Positions 45,396 through 54,650 of a DNA stretch of 64,000 nucleotides are shown piece after piece. A model generated the notes under the pieces. It ran no database searches. It saw nothing but the letters and a program-made list of their open reading frames with translations, and was not told the origin of the DNA. How positions within the stretch are numbered: position 1 is the stretch's first letter; each line of letters opens with the position of its first letter. The stretch is from Pusillimonas sp. UBA3987. GTDB lineage: Bacteria > Pseudomonadota > Gammaproteobacteria > Burkholderiales > Burkholderiaceae_B. The stretch lies in the NCBI GenBank assembly GCA_002384935.1, contig DGCD01000014.1:1-64000 (forward strand), written 5' to 3'. Both the position numbers and the translations under genes were made by a program.

Positions 45396-46616
45396 ATGTT
45401 CACCCACAACAAAAACGCAACCCGTGCCGATTACCCCGCCGAGCTGCAGCAAATTATGAATCTTGAGCGCGCCAACGAATCGCGCGAATGGCTATCAGGC
45501 TGGCGCATGCTAAGCGCCGAACCGACACCGCTGGTTTCGATGACGCATCTGGCGCAGAAACTCGGTGTGGGCGCTGTTCTGTTGAAAGATGAATCGAAGC
45601 GCTCGCCGCTGGGCAGCTTCAAGGCCCTGGGCGCTTCAATTGCCCTGATCAGGCTGATCTTGCGTAAATTCCCCGATGCCGGCTTTACCGCCCATTCGCT
45701 GTTCAACGGTGAACATGCCCAGGCGCTTAAAGACTTCACCATTGTGAGCGCCACAGCCGGGAACCACGGTTGCTCTTTGGCGGCAGCGGCGCGCGACATT
45801 GGATGTCGTTGCATTATTGTATTAAGCAGCCAGGTCAACCCCGACCGCGAAAAAGCCATTGCCTCGAACGGCGCGGAAATTGTGCGCGTTGCAGGCGACT
45901 ACGATGACTCGGTTGAGCATGCCGAATCGCTGTCAAAAACCGAAGGTTGGCTGGTTGTGTCGGATACTTCCTATGAAGGCTACGAAGAAATCCCCCGTGA
46001 TGTCATGCAAGGCTACGCCACGATTCCCTCGGAAGTGATCGACCAGCTTGATGCACGCAATTCAGATACACCCCCGTTTACCCATGTGTTTTTGCAAGGC
46101 GGCGTGGGCGGCATGGCAGCCGGTATTACCGCATACCTGTGGGAGCGCTACGGTAAAAACCGCCCCACCCTGATTGTGGTGGAACCCAACCAGGCCGACT
46201 GCCTGTACCAAAGTGCGCTTGCCGGGCATGCGGCCAGCGCAACCGGCGATATTGACTCTTTAATGGCGGGGCTGGCTTGCGGCGAAGCGTCTCCGCTGGC
46301 ATGGCGGTTCTTGCAACCTGCCTGCGATTATTTCATTACCGTATCCGACACCAAGGCCATTGAGGCCATGAAAATATTGGCCGACGGTCAATACGGCGAC
46401 ATCCCGATTGTGAGCGGTGGCTCGGGTGCGGCCGGCCTGGCAGCACTGATTGAACTAACCGAAAACGCCGAACAAGGTAAAGAGGCGGGCATTAACGAAG
46501 CGTCTAAAGTGCTGTTGATCAATACCGAAGGGGCAACCGCCCCCACCGAATACCTGGAGCAGGTGGGTAAAACGGCCGAAGACGTGCTTGCCGCTGCGGC
46601 CAAGGCACAAGCCTGA
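45396..46616 (+). CDS. dpaL: Diaminopropionate ammonia-lyase family PLP enzyme
   Basis: A 406-residue PLP-dependent lyase. The PLP lysine lies in SPLGSFKALGA near residue 74; ATAGNHGCSLAAAARD is the cofactor phosphate-binding loop region. Whole-length similarity is to 2,3-diaminopropionate ammonia-lyase, which yields pyruvate and two ammonia; relatives also act on D-serine or threonine-type substrates. It is the last gene of the pxpA-F420 operon, 24 bases after the nitroreductase with a good AGGAG, and its stop is followed by a strong terminator. That placement suggests a role in the same pathway rather than F420 synthesis itself. Confidence 0.88.
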   Translation: MFTHNKNATRADYPAELQQIMNLERANESREWLSGWRMLSAEPTPLVSMTHLAQKLGVGAVLLKDESKRSPLGSFKALGASIALIRLILRKFPDAGFTAHSLFNGEHAQALKDFTIVSATAGNHGCSLAAAARDIGCRCIIVLSSQVNPDREKAIASNGAEIVRVAGDYDDSVEHAESLSKTEGWLVVSDTSYEGYEEIPRDVMQGYATIPSEVIDQLDARNSDTPPFTHVFLQGGVGGMAAGITAYLWERYGKNRPTLIVVEPNQADCLYQSALAGHAASATGDIDSLMAGLACGEASPLAWRFLQPACDYFITVSDTKAIEAMKILADGQYGDIPIVSGGSGAAGLAALIELTENAEQGKEAGINEASKVLLINTEGATAPTEYLEQVGKTAEDVLAAAAKAQA

Positions 46617-46644
46617 TCTTTACGTACCTGGCTTACAGCCATAT

Positions 46645-46676
46645 AAAAAGGCGGCGAAGAAATTCGCCGCCTTTTT
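46645..46676 (+). terminator. Rho-independent terminator after dpaL
   Basis: Perfect 14-base stem AAAAAGGCGGCGAA (46645-46658) with TTCGCCGCCTTTTT (46663-46676) and a GAAA tetraloop. It ends in five T on the plus strand; the five A at the left edge make it able to stop minus-strand transcripts of ccdB too. Confidence 0.95.
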
Positions 46677-46702
46677 AACGCACGCCTGCGCAACGTAGCG
46701 TG

Positions 46703-47020
46703 TCAATAACCGTGAAACAAAAAGTCGAGTGCAGCCGTGATTTTTGATTGCTCATGCGTTAACGAAGCAACAGCACGCTTCAGAACACGCTTTGGTACAG
46801 CACCCATCTTGGGCGTTTCCAGTAAATAGTTTTCGCCGTTAATTTCGAATACGGGCGTGAGATGGGTTGAAAGCTTCACATTCGGAAAGTCGCTTAAACG
46901 ACGCAAAGGTATCACGACGCAACTGCCTAAGTCGCCCAGAAGATCGCTTTGCACATTAAGCAAATAAGGCGTGGTCGTGGCGTGCTTGCCGGGGTTGGCA
47001 TAAACATCGAAACGCGCCAT
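46703..47020 (-). CDS. ccdB: CcdB-family toxin
   Basis: A 105-residue protein of the CcdB/PIN-unrelated gyrase-poison family: it begins MARFDVYANPGKHATTTPYL and shows the family's YLLNVQSDLL and VVIPLRR blocks. CcdB toxins act on DNA gyrase in the cytoplasm. The start at 47020 overlaps the antitoxin stop (ATGA), giving translational coupling, as expected for ccdAB. Whether the toxin is active cannot be judged; the typical C-terminal Trp-Gly-Ile of the F-plasmid CcdB is absent here (ends FLFHGY). Confidence 0.85.
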   Translation of the reverse strand: MARFDVYANPGKHATTTPYLLNVQSDLLGDLGSCVVIPLRRLSDFPNVKLSTHLTPVFEINGENYLLETPKMGAVPKRVLKRAVASLTHEQSKITAALDFLFHGY

Positions 47021-47256
47021 CAGAAGCTTCTCCACTCGTCCAGCGGCAGGCCCTCATTCTCAATAATCTCGTTATAGGCGTTTATAAAACCCGCATGCTC
47101 GTTACGCCAACGCCGCGCGTGCTCAAGACGAACAATTTCCCGCAAATGTGCGTCGCACACTTGCGAAATATTGATCCCCAATTGCTTTGCTTCCTTTAAA
47201 ACGTCAACACTGAGGCTTAAATTGGTAGCACGCTTGGCGGTTTGCGCAGTCATCAT
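47020..47256 (-). CDS. ccdA: CcdA-family antitoxin
   Basis: A 78-residue protein with an N-terminal ribbon-helix-helix-type DNA-binding half (KRATNLSLSVDVLKEAKQLG) and a C-terminal toxin-wrapping half (EHAGFINAYNEIIENEGLPL, then DEWRSF). It precedes ccdB and represses the pair while neutralising the toxin. The first two codons are both Met (47256 or 47253). Length and layout match CcdA. Confidence 0.88.
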   Translation of the reverse strand: MMTAQTAKRATNLSLSVDVLKEAKQLGINISQVCDAHLREIVRLEHARRWRNEHAGFINAYNEIIENEGLPLDEWRSF

Positions 47257-47291
47257 TTTTCATTCCTTTTGCGCATTGGTTATACGCATAA

Positions 47292-47297
47292 ATTATA
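47292..47297 (-). promoter_or_regulatory. Candidate -10 element of the ccdAB promoter
   Basis: TATAAT on the minus strand, 36 bases before ccdA. A clear -35 is not seen. Palindromic ATATTAATAT and TATGCGTATA-like sequence around it would suit CcdA autoregulation. Confidence 0.5.
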
Positions 47298-47339
47298 GGC
47301 ATATATTAATATTGGAATGTGACTTACGCAACGTAACGT

Positions 47340-49211
47340 TTACAACAAACCCGCCAGTCGATTAACAATCGCCCCCATTTCCTCGCTTTCGGTGCTCACC
47401 ACCACATCGGGCCGTTCAGGTGCTTCGTACGCACTGTTGATACCGGTCATATTGGGAATTTCACCTTTACGGGCACGCTTGTACAGGCCTTTGGGATCAC
47501 GGGCTTCGCAAACCTCCAGCGGCGTATCCACAAACACTTCCATGAAGCGGTCCTCACCAATGAGTTCGCGCGCCATGTCGCGCTCGCGACGGTAAGGGGA
47601 AATAAAGGCCGTCATCACAATTAAGCCGGCATCCATCATGAGCCTGGCTACTTCGGCAATGCGACGTATGTTCTCCACGCGGTCGGCTTCAGTAAAGCCC
47701 AGGTCTTTGTTCAGGCCCTGGCGGATATTGTCGCCGTCCAGAATGTAGGTGCGCCGACCCTGCTCGTACAGCTGCTTTTCCAGGGCATTGGCAATGGTGG
47801 ATTTACCCGAACCCGACAACCCGGTAAACCAAATGACTTTGCCGGGATGGCCGTTCAGGCGTTCGCGGTCTTCACGGGTAATGCTAAGCGCCTGGCGGTG
47901 CACGTTCTGGGCACGCCGCAGGCTGTGGGTGATCATGCCGGCCGCAACCGTGGCGTGGGTGAAGCGGTCGACCAGAATAAAGCCGCCCAGCGCGGGCAGA
48001 TTGGCATAGGTATCGAACGCCAGCGGGCGGCTGAGCGCCACATTACACACGCTGATGTCATTCAAGCCCAGTTGCCGTGCCGCCTCATGCGCCAGGGTGT
48101 TCACGTTGATGCGATGCTTGATGGTCGTTAGCGTGGCGCCGGCCCATTGGTTGGCCAGTTTCATTTCATAGCTGCGCCCGACCAGGCCGGGGTCGTCGTG
48201 CATCCACACAATCGTGGCTTCGAACTGATCAGTTGTGTTCAACGGGGTGTCGGCGCGCGTAAGCATGTCGCCCCGCGAGGCGTCGATTTCGGCATCCAGC
48301 GTAAGCGTAATGGCATCGCCGGCCTGGGCGCTACCTAAATCGCCGTCCATGGTCACCACCCGCTGCACTTTGGCGGTTTGGCCCGAGGCGGTTACCCGCA
48401 CGGTTTCGCCGGGCTCAATGTGGCCGGCCACCACCGTACCGCTGAACCCACGGAAACTGGAGTCGGGTCGGTTCACCCACTGCACCGGCAATACAAACTG
48501 CTGGTGAGTACGAGGCGCAACCGGGACGGTTTCCAGGTAACCCAATAAGGTGGGGCCGCCGTACCAGCCGGTGTGGGCGGAACGTTCCACCATATTGTCA
48601 CCCTTCAGGGCCGACACCGGTATGGCGGTAATGCTTTCAAACCCCAGCGATTGCGCGAAAGTCTTGAACGTTTCTTCTATTTCATTGAATGTGGCCTGGC
48701 TATAGTTGACCAGATCCATTTTGTTCACGGCCAGCACCACGTGGCGAATTCCCACCAACGACGTCAGGAATGCATGGCGCCGGGTTTGCGTTAGTACGCC
48801 CTGGCGCGCATCGGCCAGCAACACAGCCACATCGGCCGTTGAGGCCCCGGTGACCATATTGCGGGTGTACTGCTCGTGGCCGGGGGTGTCGGCCACAATG
48901 AATTTGCGGTGCTGGGTGGCAAAGAAGCGGTAGGCCACGTCAATCGTAATGCCCTGCTCGCGCTCGGCGGCCAGGCCATCCACCAGCAGTGCAAAGTCGA
49001 TCTCTTCGCCTTGCGTGCCGTGGCGACGCGAATCGGTTTCCAGCGCGGCAAGTTGGTCGTCGAACAGTTGCTTGGATTCCCACAGCAGGCGACCGATCAG
49101 GGTGCTTTTGCCGTCATCCACACTGCCGCAGGTAATGAAGCGCAACAGATCGTGGCCCGACTGCTGGGCGATCCAGTCGGCGGCGCTGGTGTATTCGTTT
49201 AAACGGGCCAT
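47340..49211 (-). CDS. cysNC: Bifunctional sulfate adenylyltransferase GTPase subunit/APS kinase
   Basis: A 623-residue fusion. CysN (1-~440) is an EF-Tu-like GTPase: [27 protein letters not shown] and NKMD. CysC (~450-623) is APS kinase: [16 protein letters not shown] and [10 protein letters not shown]. Together with CysD it makes APS from sulfate and ATP, then PAPS. It overlaps the cysD gene by one base. The presence of the kinase means the downstream reductase should use PAPS. Confidence 0.96.
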   Translation of the reverse strand: MARLNEYTSAADWIAQQSGHDLLRFITCGSVDDGKSTLIGRLLWESKQLFDDQLAALETDSRRHGTQGEEIDFALLVDGLAAEREQGITIDVAYRFFATQHRKFIVADTPGHEQYTRNMVTGASTADVAVLLADARQGVLTQTRRHAFLTSLVGIRHVVLAVNKMDLVNYSQATFNEIEETFKTFAQSLGFESITAIPVSALKGDNMVERSAHTGWYGGPTLLGYLETVPVAPRTHQQFVLPVQWVNRPDSSFRGFSGTVVAGHIEPGETVRVTASGQTAKVQRVVTMDGDLGSAQAGDAITLTLDAEIDASRGDMLTRADTPLNTTDQFEATIVWMHDDPGLVGRSYEMKLANQWAGATLTTIKHRINVNTLAHEAARQLGLNDISVCNVALSRPLAFDTYANLPALGGFILVDRFTHATVAAGMITHSLRRAQNVHRQALSITREDRERLNGHPGKVIWFTGLSGSGKSTIANALEKQLYEQGRRTYILDGDNIRQGLNKDLGFTEADRVENIRRIAEVARLMMDAGLIVMTAFISPYRRERDMARELIGEDRFMEVFVDTPLEVCEARDPKGLYKRARKGEIPNMTGINSAYEAPERPDVVVSTESEEMGAIVNRLAGLL

Positions 49212-50749
49212 TAGAAATATCCTTCCTGTTTCTTCTTTTCCATGCTGCCGGCGCTGTCGGTATCAATTTTGCGACCCTGGCGCTCGGAGGTGCGCGCGTT
49301 AATGAGTTCCAGCAGAATATCGTCGAGCGAGTCGGCCTGCGATTCAACTGCGCCGGTTAAGGGGTAACAGCCCAGGGTGCGAAAGCGCACCGGCTTCATT
49401 TGAATGTCTTCACCGGGCAACAGGCGGCAGCGGTCGTCGTCGACCATCATGATCATGTCGTCGCGCACCACCACCGGGCGCGCCTCGGAAAAATACAACG
49501 GCACGACGGGAATGTCTTCCTGGTAAATGTATTGCCAGATATCCAGCTCGGTCCAGTTCGACAACGGGAATACGCGAATGCTTTCGCCGGGATTTTTCTT
49601 GGTGTTGTACAAATTCCAGAGCTCGGGCCGCTGGTTTTTCGGGTCCCATCGGTGGGTGGCAGTACGGAAGGAAAACACGCGCTCCTTGGCGCGCGACTTT
49701 TCTTCATCGCGCCGGGCGCCGCCGAACACCACGTCGAATTTGTAGTGGTCCAGCGCCTGCTTCAGGCCTTCGGTCTTGGTAATGTCGGTGTGCAGGGCCG
49801 AGCCATGATCAAACGGGTTGATGTCTTTGTCGATGGCTTCGGGGTTAATGTGCACCAACAGGTCCATGCCCGATTCGGCTGCCATGTAATCGCGAAACAG
49901 ATACATTTCCTTGAACTTCCAGCGCGTATCCACATGCAGCAGGGGAAACGGCGGCGGTGCGGGGTAGAAGGCCTTGCGCGCCAGATGCAACATGACCCCG
50001 CTGTCTTTGCCCACGGAATACAACATGGCAGGGTTCTGTGCTTCGGCCACAGCTTCACGAATAATATGAATGCTTTCCGCTTCCAGGCGCTTCAAATGGG
50101 GCGAAACACCAATCCCCTGGGCTTTACGGCGTGGACGCAGGTTCAGTACGGGTTGATAAGCCTGCGGTGTCAGCGTCACCCCGTTTGGCGCAATGGCACT
50201 GCGCAATAAACCAACCAACGGCCCATGTGGGAATACAGCAATGTCTTTGCCGATATGCTGTTGCAACTGTACCAGGGCATTCAGTATCGTGTCCGGATCT
50301 GGCGCTTCAACCGTTTCGGCCTGATTGGCCCTTTTAGCCGCACCGACCTTGCCTGGCACGGCATCGTTACCTGGTGTGGCTACGCTTAACGGCACCCAGA
50401 AACGGGCGCCGCGTGGGTCGTTGGCATGCAGGCAAGGACGCCCATTGGGCAGGTTGGCCAGTTGCACAAACAGAATGCGTTTACGCTGGCTACGCACCTT
50501 TTCCAGCGCCCAATTCAGCACCAGCGTTCGAGGCGCGCGGCCGTGCTCATCGCGCAGGGTTTCCGCGCCCAGCTCTGCCGGCAGCAGGTTGAGTTCATGC
50601 AAACGCCGTTCAGTGGTTCGCCGCGTGTGCGAGGGGTTGTCGCCAGCCAAATGCGCATGGGCCAGGTCGATATCCCATACCTGGGGTTGATCGAGCCCCT
50701 GCAACGATGCGGCCGGGTTGGTTCTAGATGCAACAGAAGATTCAGACAT
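49211..50749 (-). CDS. cysD: Sulfate adenylyltransferase subunit 2 with long N-terminal extension
   Basis: A 512-residue protein. The C-terminal 300 residues (from about 213) are a complete Cys[17 protein letters not shown], the PP-loop [16 protein letters not shown] (residues 242-257), [15 protein letters not shown] and [15 protein letters not shown]. The N-terminal ~212 residues have no counterpart in CysD and I do not recognise them; they contain [20 protein letters not shown] and a variable Ala/Gly/Pro stretch near 125-150. No convincing internal start with a ribosome site occurs at the CysD boundary, and the frame stays open, so a true fusion is likely. Confidence 0.88.
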   Translation of the reverse strand: MSESSVASRTNPAASLQGLDQPQVWDIDLAHAHLAGDNPSHTRRTTERRLHELNLLPAELGAETLRDEHGRAPRTLVLNWALEKVRSQRKRILFVQLANLPNGRPCLHANDPRGARFWVPLSVATPGNDAVPGKVGAAKRANQAETVEAPDPDTILNALVQLQQHIGKDIAVFPHGPLVGLLRSAIAPNGVTLTPQAYQPVLNLRPRRKAQGIGVSPHLKRLEAESIHIIREAVAEAQNPAMLYSVGKDSGVMLHLARKAFYPAPPPFPLLHVDTRWKFKEMYLFRDYMAAESGMDLLVHINPEAIDKDINPFDHGSALHTDITKTEGLKQALDHYKFDVVFGGARRDEEKSRAKERVFSFRTATHRWDPKNQRPELWNLYNTKKNPGESIRVFPLSNWTELDIWQYIYQEDIPVVPLYFSEARPVVVRDDMIMMVDDDRCRLLPGEDIQMKPVRFRTLGCYPLTGAVESQADSLDDILLELINARTSERQGRKIDTDSAGSMEKKKQEGYF

Positions 50750-50837
50750 TGTCGTAATTTGCAGTTATTAGCTTAGTATTGTGATTATCAAGGCACACTG
50801 CTAGCATTTCAACTCCCCAATTCGCTATAAGCAAATA

Positions 50838-51770
50838 ATGCGACACATTAACGCCGGGCTGGAACTGGCCCCTGTACTTGAAGACATCGCCCGTGAAGCG
50901 GGCGAACACATCATGCGCGTGTATGCGCAGGCCGGCATCGACGCGCAGCTTAAAGCCGACCAAAGCCCGGTGACACAAGCCGACTTATTGGCGCATGAAT
51001 GCATTTTGCGTGGGCTGCAAGCCGCCTTCCCCGGCACCCACGTGGTCTCGGAAGAAGACAACGCGTCGCAGGCGTGGCGCTTACCCACCGGCTGCCATTG
51101 GCTGGTTGACCCTTTGGACGGCACAAAGGAATTTCTGAACCGTAACGGCGATTTCACGGTGAATATTGCTTTAATTGAAAACGGCCGGGCCACTTTCGGT
51201 GTGGTCTATGCCCCGGCGCACGACGCCTTCTATTGGGGCGGCGCCGGCCTGGGTGCCGGCATGCGCAATAAAGACGTGGTTTCAACACTGGCGTGTCCGC
51301 CCGGCGAAAACGCAGACGCCGGGGAAAATGCTGCCAACAGCAACGCTGGCGCCGGGCACTTGGGGCACTTGGGGCACTTGGGGCACTTGAGCCGCATGCG
51401 CGTGGTTGCCAGCAAGAGCCACCTGAACACTGAAACGCAGGCATTTATGGAGAAACTGGGCGCCATTGAGCTGGTGCAGGCCGGCAGTTCCCTGAAATTC
51501 TGCACCATTGCAAGCGGCCAGGCCGACCTGTACCCGCGCCTGGGGCCCACCTGCGAATGGGACACCGCCGCCGCGCAGGCTGTCCTGGAAGGCGCTGGCG
51601 GCGTGGTGCTGGACATGCACGGCCAACCTTTGCATTACGGCAAGGCAAATGTCTTGAACCCGTGGTTCGTCGCGGCCGCCCGTACCGAAGATGCCCATCT
51701 GGCATTGCGATTGAACGCGGCGAACCTGCCCGCACCCAACCCTGCAGCACAGAAACCCCAGCATGATTGA
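50838..51770 (+). CDS. cysQ: 3'(2'),5'-bisphosphate nucleotidase
   Basis: A 310-residue Mg-dependent inositol-monophosphatase-family enzyme that removes PAP, the by-product of PAPS reduction. Metal-binding motifs: VSEEDN (near residue 72), WLVDPLDGTKEFL and WDTAAAQAVLEGAGG. A loop at about residues 155-190 carries a repetitive GHLGHLGHLGHL insertion encoded by a 9-base repeat. It is divergent from cysD and overlaps the TauE-like gene by 8 bases. Confidence 0.94.
   Translation: MRHINAGLELAPVLEDIAREAGEHIMRVYAQAGIDAQLKADQSPVTQADLLAHECILRGLQAAFPGTHVVSEEDNASQAWRLPTGCHWLVDPLDGTKEFLNRNGDFTVNIALIENGRATFGVVYAPAHDAFYWGGAGLGAGMRNKDVVSTLACPPGENADAGENAANSNAGAGHLGHLGHLGHLSRMRVVASKSHLNTETQAFMEKLGAIELVQAGSSLKFCTIASGQADLYPRLGPTCEWDTAAAQAVLEGAGGVVLDMHGQPLHYGKANVLNPWFVAAARTEDAHLALRLNAANLPAPNPAAQKPQHD
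51354..51389. repeat. Four perfect copies of a 9-base unit inside cysQ
   Basis: GGGCACTTG occurs four times in tandem (51354, 51363, 51372, 51381). It encodes four Gly-His-Leu units in frame, in a loop outside the metal-binding motifs. Copy number could vary by slippage without frameshift. Confidence 0.95.
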
Positions 51771-52542
51771 CCTGAGCTATACCGTTGCCGGGGCGTTAAC
51801 CGGCTTTGTGGTGGGGGTAACTGGCGTGGGTGGCGGCGCGTTGATGACCCCGATACTGGTTTTGTTTTTTGGTGTTGCGCCCACAACCGCCATTGCCACC
51901 GACTTATGGTTTGCCGCCATCACCAAACTGGTGGGCGCCCGCATTCATCAGCGATCGGGCACGGTAGACTGGCAAGTCGTGCGGCGCTTGTGGTGGGGCA
52001 GCCTGCCGGTGGCCCTGGCCGTGGTGGCGTGGGTCAGTTTCGGTGCCAAAATACATCAACTCGACTGGCTGACCACCGCCATTGGTATTGTGGTGGGCAT
52101 AACGGCCCTGGGCATGCTGGCGGCACCGAAACTGCAGGCCGCAGCACGCCATCGCCGCCTGGATCACCCCGCCAAGTTCAAGGCCCTGCAACCGGGCCTG
52201 ACCATGACGGCAGGCGCCGTGCTGGGCTTGTGTGTGGCATTGACATCGGTGGGTGCAGGGGCGCTGGGCAGCATCATGTTGTTGTATTTGTACCCCTTGC
52301 GCATGACGCCGCACAAACTGGTGGCCACCGACATCGTGCATGCCATTCCGCTGGCCGTGGCGGCAGGGCTGGGCTATTTGTTTGCCGGCATGGTGAACTG
52401 GCCCATGCTGCTAAGCCTGCTTATCGGTTCGGTACCCGCCATTGTGCTGGGCAGCCTGCTGGCAGGGAGACTGCCGGGGCGGGCGATACAAATTGCCCTG
52501 GCGGCGGTGTTGCTGGTAACGGCGGTTAAGTTGCTGGTTTGA
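51763..52542 (+). CDS. TauE/SafE-family sulfite/anion permease
   Basis: A 259-residue membrane protein with about eight helices and the repeat-type motif GVTGVGGGALMTPILVLFFGV near residues 18-38 and a second one VALTSVGAGALGSIMLLYLYPL near 155-176. Members export sulfite or sulfoacetate or move other sulfur anions. Its location inside the cys locus, overlapping cysQ, supports a sulfur role, either sulfite overflow or sulfate uptake. Confidence 0.88.
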   Translation: MIDLSYTVAGALTGFVVGVTGVGGGALMTPILVLFFGVAPTTAIATDLWFAAITKLVGARIHQRSGTVDWQVVRRLWWGSLPVALAVVAWVSFGAKIHQLDWLTTAIGIVVGITALGMLAAPKLQAAARHRRLDHPAKFKALQPGLTMTAGAVLGLCVALTSVGAGALGSIMLLYLYPLRMTPHKLVATDIVHAIPLAVAAGLGYLFAGMVNWPMLLSLLIGSVPAIVLGSLLAGRLPGRAIQIALAAVLLVTAVKLLV

Positions 52543-52670
52543 ACAAGCCTCTGCGTCAAACCCACTTAAATCGCATAAGCAAATGACTTTCGCGGGAATA
52601 AGAATATAACCGGCGCCAAAATATAAACATAACGATTCAGTTGTTTGGTTGGGCGCCAACGGTTCCTAGA

Positions 52671-54617
52671 ATGAAAAGACTTTCATGGAATCTGCCCAAC
52701 CAACTTATGCTATCGACTTCTTTGCTTTCCACCGCGCAGCGCAGCCAGGTGGATGACCTTACAACAGAGCTGGACCCCAATGCGCTAACCTGGCTTTCCG
52801 GCTACTTTGCCGGTATTGCGCAGGAGCGCGGCAGGCAAGGGCACGCTGGTGCAGATCCCGTTACACCCGGGCTTGCGCCCGCTGCGGTACAAACCGAATC
52901 GCAAAACGCCCTCAAGGCCACCGTACTGTTCGGCAGCCAAACCGGCAATGCACAACGCCAGGCCGAACAACTGGCCGCCGAACTGCAGGCGGCAGGGCTG
53001 GCGGCAAACCTGGTGCGGGCCGACCAATACAACGTGCGCGATCTGAAAAACGAGCGCCTGATTTACCTGGTTATCAGCACCCAGGGCGACGGTGACCCTC
53101 CCGATGACTCGATGGGTTTCGTGGAGTTTCTGAACAGCCGTCGTGCACCGAAACTGCCCGAACTGCACTACGCCGTGCTGGGTCTGGGTGACTCGAGCTA
53201 CCCTGAATTCTGCGGCATTGCCAAAACCCTTGATACCCGTTTGGCCGAACTGGGCGCGCAACGTTTGCAGGCGGTCGGCACGGCCGACCTGGATATTGAA
53301 ACCGTGAGCGACCCATGGCGTGAGGGCGCGGTAACGCATGCGCGCAAGCAGGCCGGCACCAATGTGGCGCCCGGCGCTGATGCACTGAACGGCCGTTCTG
53401 CCGGCGCCACCGTTACCCCCCTGCATCCGGTCCCACGCACGGCCGCATTTTCACGCAACCATCCGTTCCAGGCCGAACTGCTGTTGAATCAGCCCATTAC
53501 CGGTCGAGGCAGCATCAAAGACATTCGCCATATTGAGTTGTCGCTGGAAGGCAGCGGACTGCAATACGAACCTGGCGACGCGCTGGGCATCTGGCCCAGG
53601 CAAGACCCGGCTTTGGTTCAGGCTGTGTTGCAGGCAACCGGCCTGAAAGGCGAGGAAGCCATCACACTGGGGGATGACACCCGTTCTGTGTACGACTGGT
53701 TGCACCAACATCGTGAACTGACCGTATTAACGCGCCCGTTTCTGCAAGCGCATGCAGCGCGCTTTGTTGAAAATGGAGCAAGCGAACTTAAGCCACGCGC
53801 GCGCAAACAACAAATCCCCCCCGAGGGTCTTGGTCTGAGCGCCCTGCTGGCGCCGGAAAACAGTGCCGATCTGCGCAACTGGCTTACCGCCCATCAATTG
53901 CTGGATCTGTTGCAACAATTCCCCGCGCAGTGGTCGGCGCTTGATTTCATTCAAGCCCTGCGTCCGCTTACACCACGCCTATATTCCATTGCCTCGGCGC
54001 AATCGGTGGTCGACGAAGAAGTGCATTTAACCGTTGCCAACGTGGCCTACGAAGCGAATGAGCAGCCGCGCTGGGGGGTAACCACCCGATTCCTGACCCA
54101 GCTTCAGGAAGGCGATACCCTGCCTTTGTTTATTGAAAAGAACGACCGCTTCCGCCTGCCCGACGACGCCGGGCGAGACATTATCATGATTGGCCCGGGC
54201 ACTGGCGTGGCGCCTTTCCGCGCGTTTGTGCAGGCCCGCACAGAAGCCGGCGCAACCGGACGCAACTGGTTGTTTTTCGGCAACCCGCATTTCCAGACAG
54301 ATTTCCTATACCAGACCGAATGGCAGCAAGCCGTGGCCAAGGGTGAACTGCACCGACTTGACCTGGCCTTTTCCCGCGACCAGACCCACCGCATTTACGT
54401 ACAAGACCGTTTGCGCGAACACGCAGCCGATGTGTACGACTGGATTGAGCAAGGCGCGCATGTCTATGTGTGCGGCGACGCCACTCGCATGGCCAAGGAC
54501 GTTCACCAGACATTGCTGGACATTGCCCGGCAGCAAGGCGGCCGCTCGCAAGAGCAGGCATCGGAATGGCTGGGCAACCTGGCGACACAAGGCCGCTACG
54601 CACGCGATGTTTATTAA
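52671..54617 (+). CDS. cysJ: Sulfite reductase flavoprotein (NADPH) alpha component
   Basis: A 648-residue diflavin reductase passing electrons from NADPH through FAD and FMN to CysI. Domains: an N-terminal segment (TWLSGYFAGI), FMN-binding flavodoxin (LFGSQTGNAQRQAEQ), FAD domain (PRLYSIASA), and NADPH domain (MIGPGTGVAPFRAF; YVCGDATRMAKDV). Start uncertain: ATG at 52671 is used; ATG at 52707 also fits the E. coli N-terminus. It follows a 130-base gap after the TauE gene that must hold a promoter. Confidence 0.93.
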   Translation: MKRLSWNLPNQLMLSTSLLSTAQRSQVDDLTTELDPNALTWLSGYFAGIAQERGRQGHAGADPVTPGLAPAAVQTESQNALKATVLFGSQTGNAQRQAEQLAAELQAAGLAANLVRADQYNVRDLKNERLIYLVISTQGDGDPPDDSMGFVEFLNSRRAPKLPELHYAVLGLGDSSYPEFCGIAKTLDTRLAELGAQRLQAVGTADLDIETVSDPWREGAVTHARKQAGTNVAPGADALNGRSAGATVTPLHPVPRTAAFSRNHPFQAELLLNQPITGRGSIKDIRHIELSLEGSGLQYEPGDALGIWPRQDPALVQAVLQATGLKGEEAITLGDDTRSVYDWLHQHRELTVLTRPFLQAHAARFVENGASELKPRARKQQIPPEGLGLSALLAPENSADLRNWLTAHQLLDLLQQFPAQWSALDFIQALRPLTPRLYSIASAQSVVDEEVHLTVANVAYEANEQPRWGVTTRFLTQLQEGDTLPLFIEKNDRFRLPDDAGRDIIMIGPGTGVAPFRAFVQARTEAGATGRNWLFFGNPHFQTDFLYQTEWQQAVAKGELHRLDLAFSRDQTHRIYVQDRLREHAADVYDWIEQGAHVYVCGDATRMAKDVHQTLLDIARQQGGRSQEQASEWLGNLATQGRYARDVY

Positions 54618-54650
54618 GCGCCGGCAAACGATTATTGGAAAAGACACACC

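Noticed and set aside
50764..50791. Minus-strand promoter TTGATA-16-AATAAC for cysD
   Set aside because: The predicted start point would leave only a few bases before the ATG and the -10 is weak; not strong enough to list as a feature.
51354..51389. Short CRISPR-like or tandem repeat array
   Set aside because: Units are 9 bases with no spacers, are in frame in cysQ and encode Gly-His-Leu.
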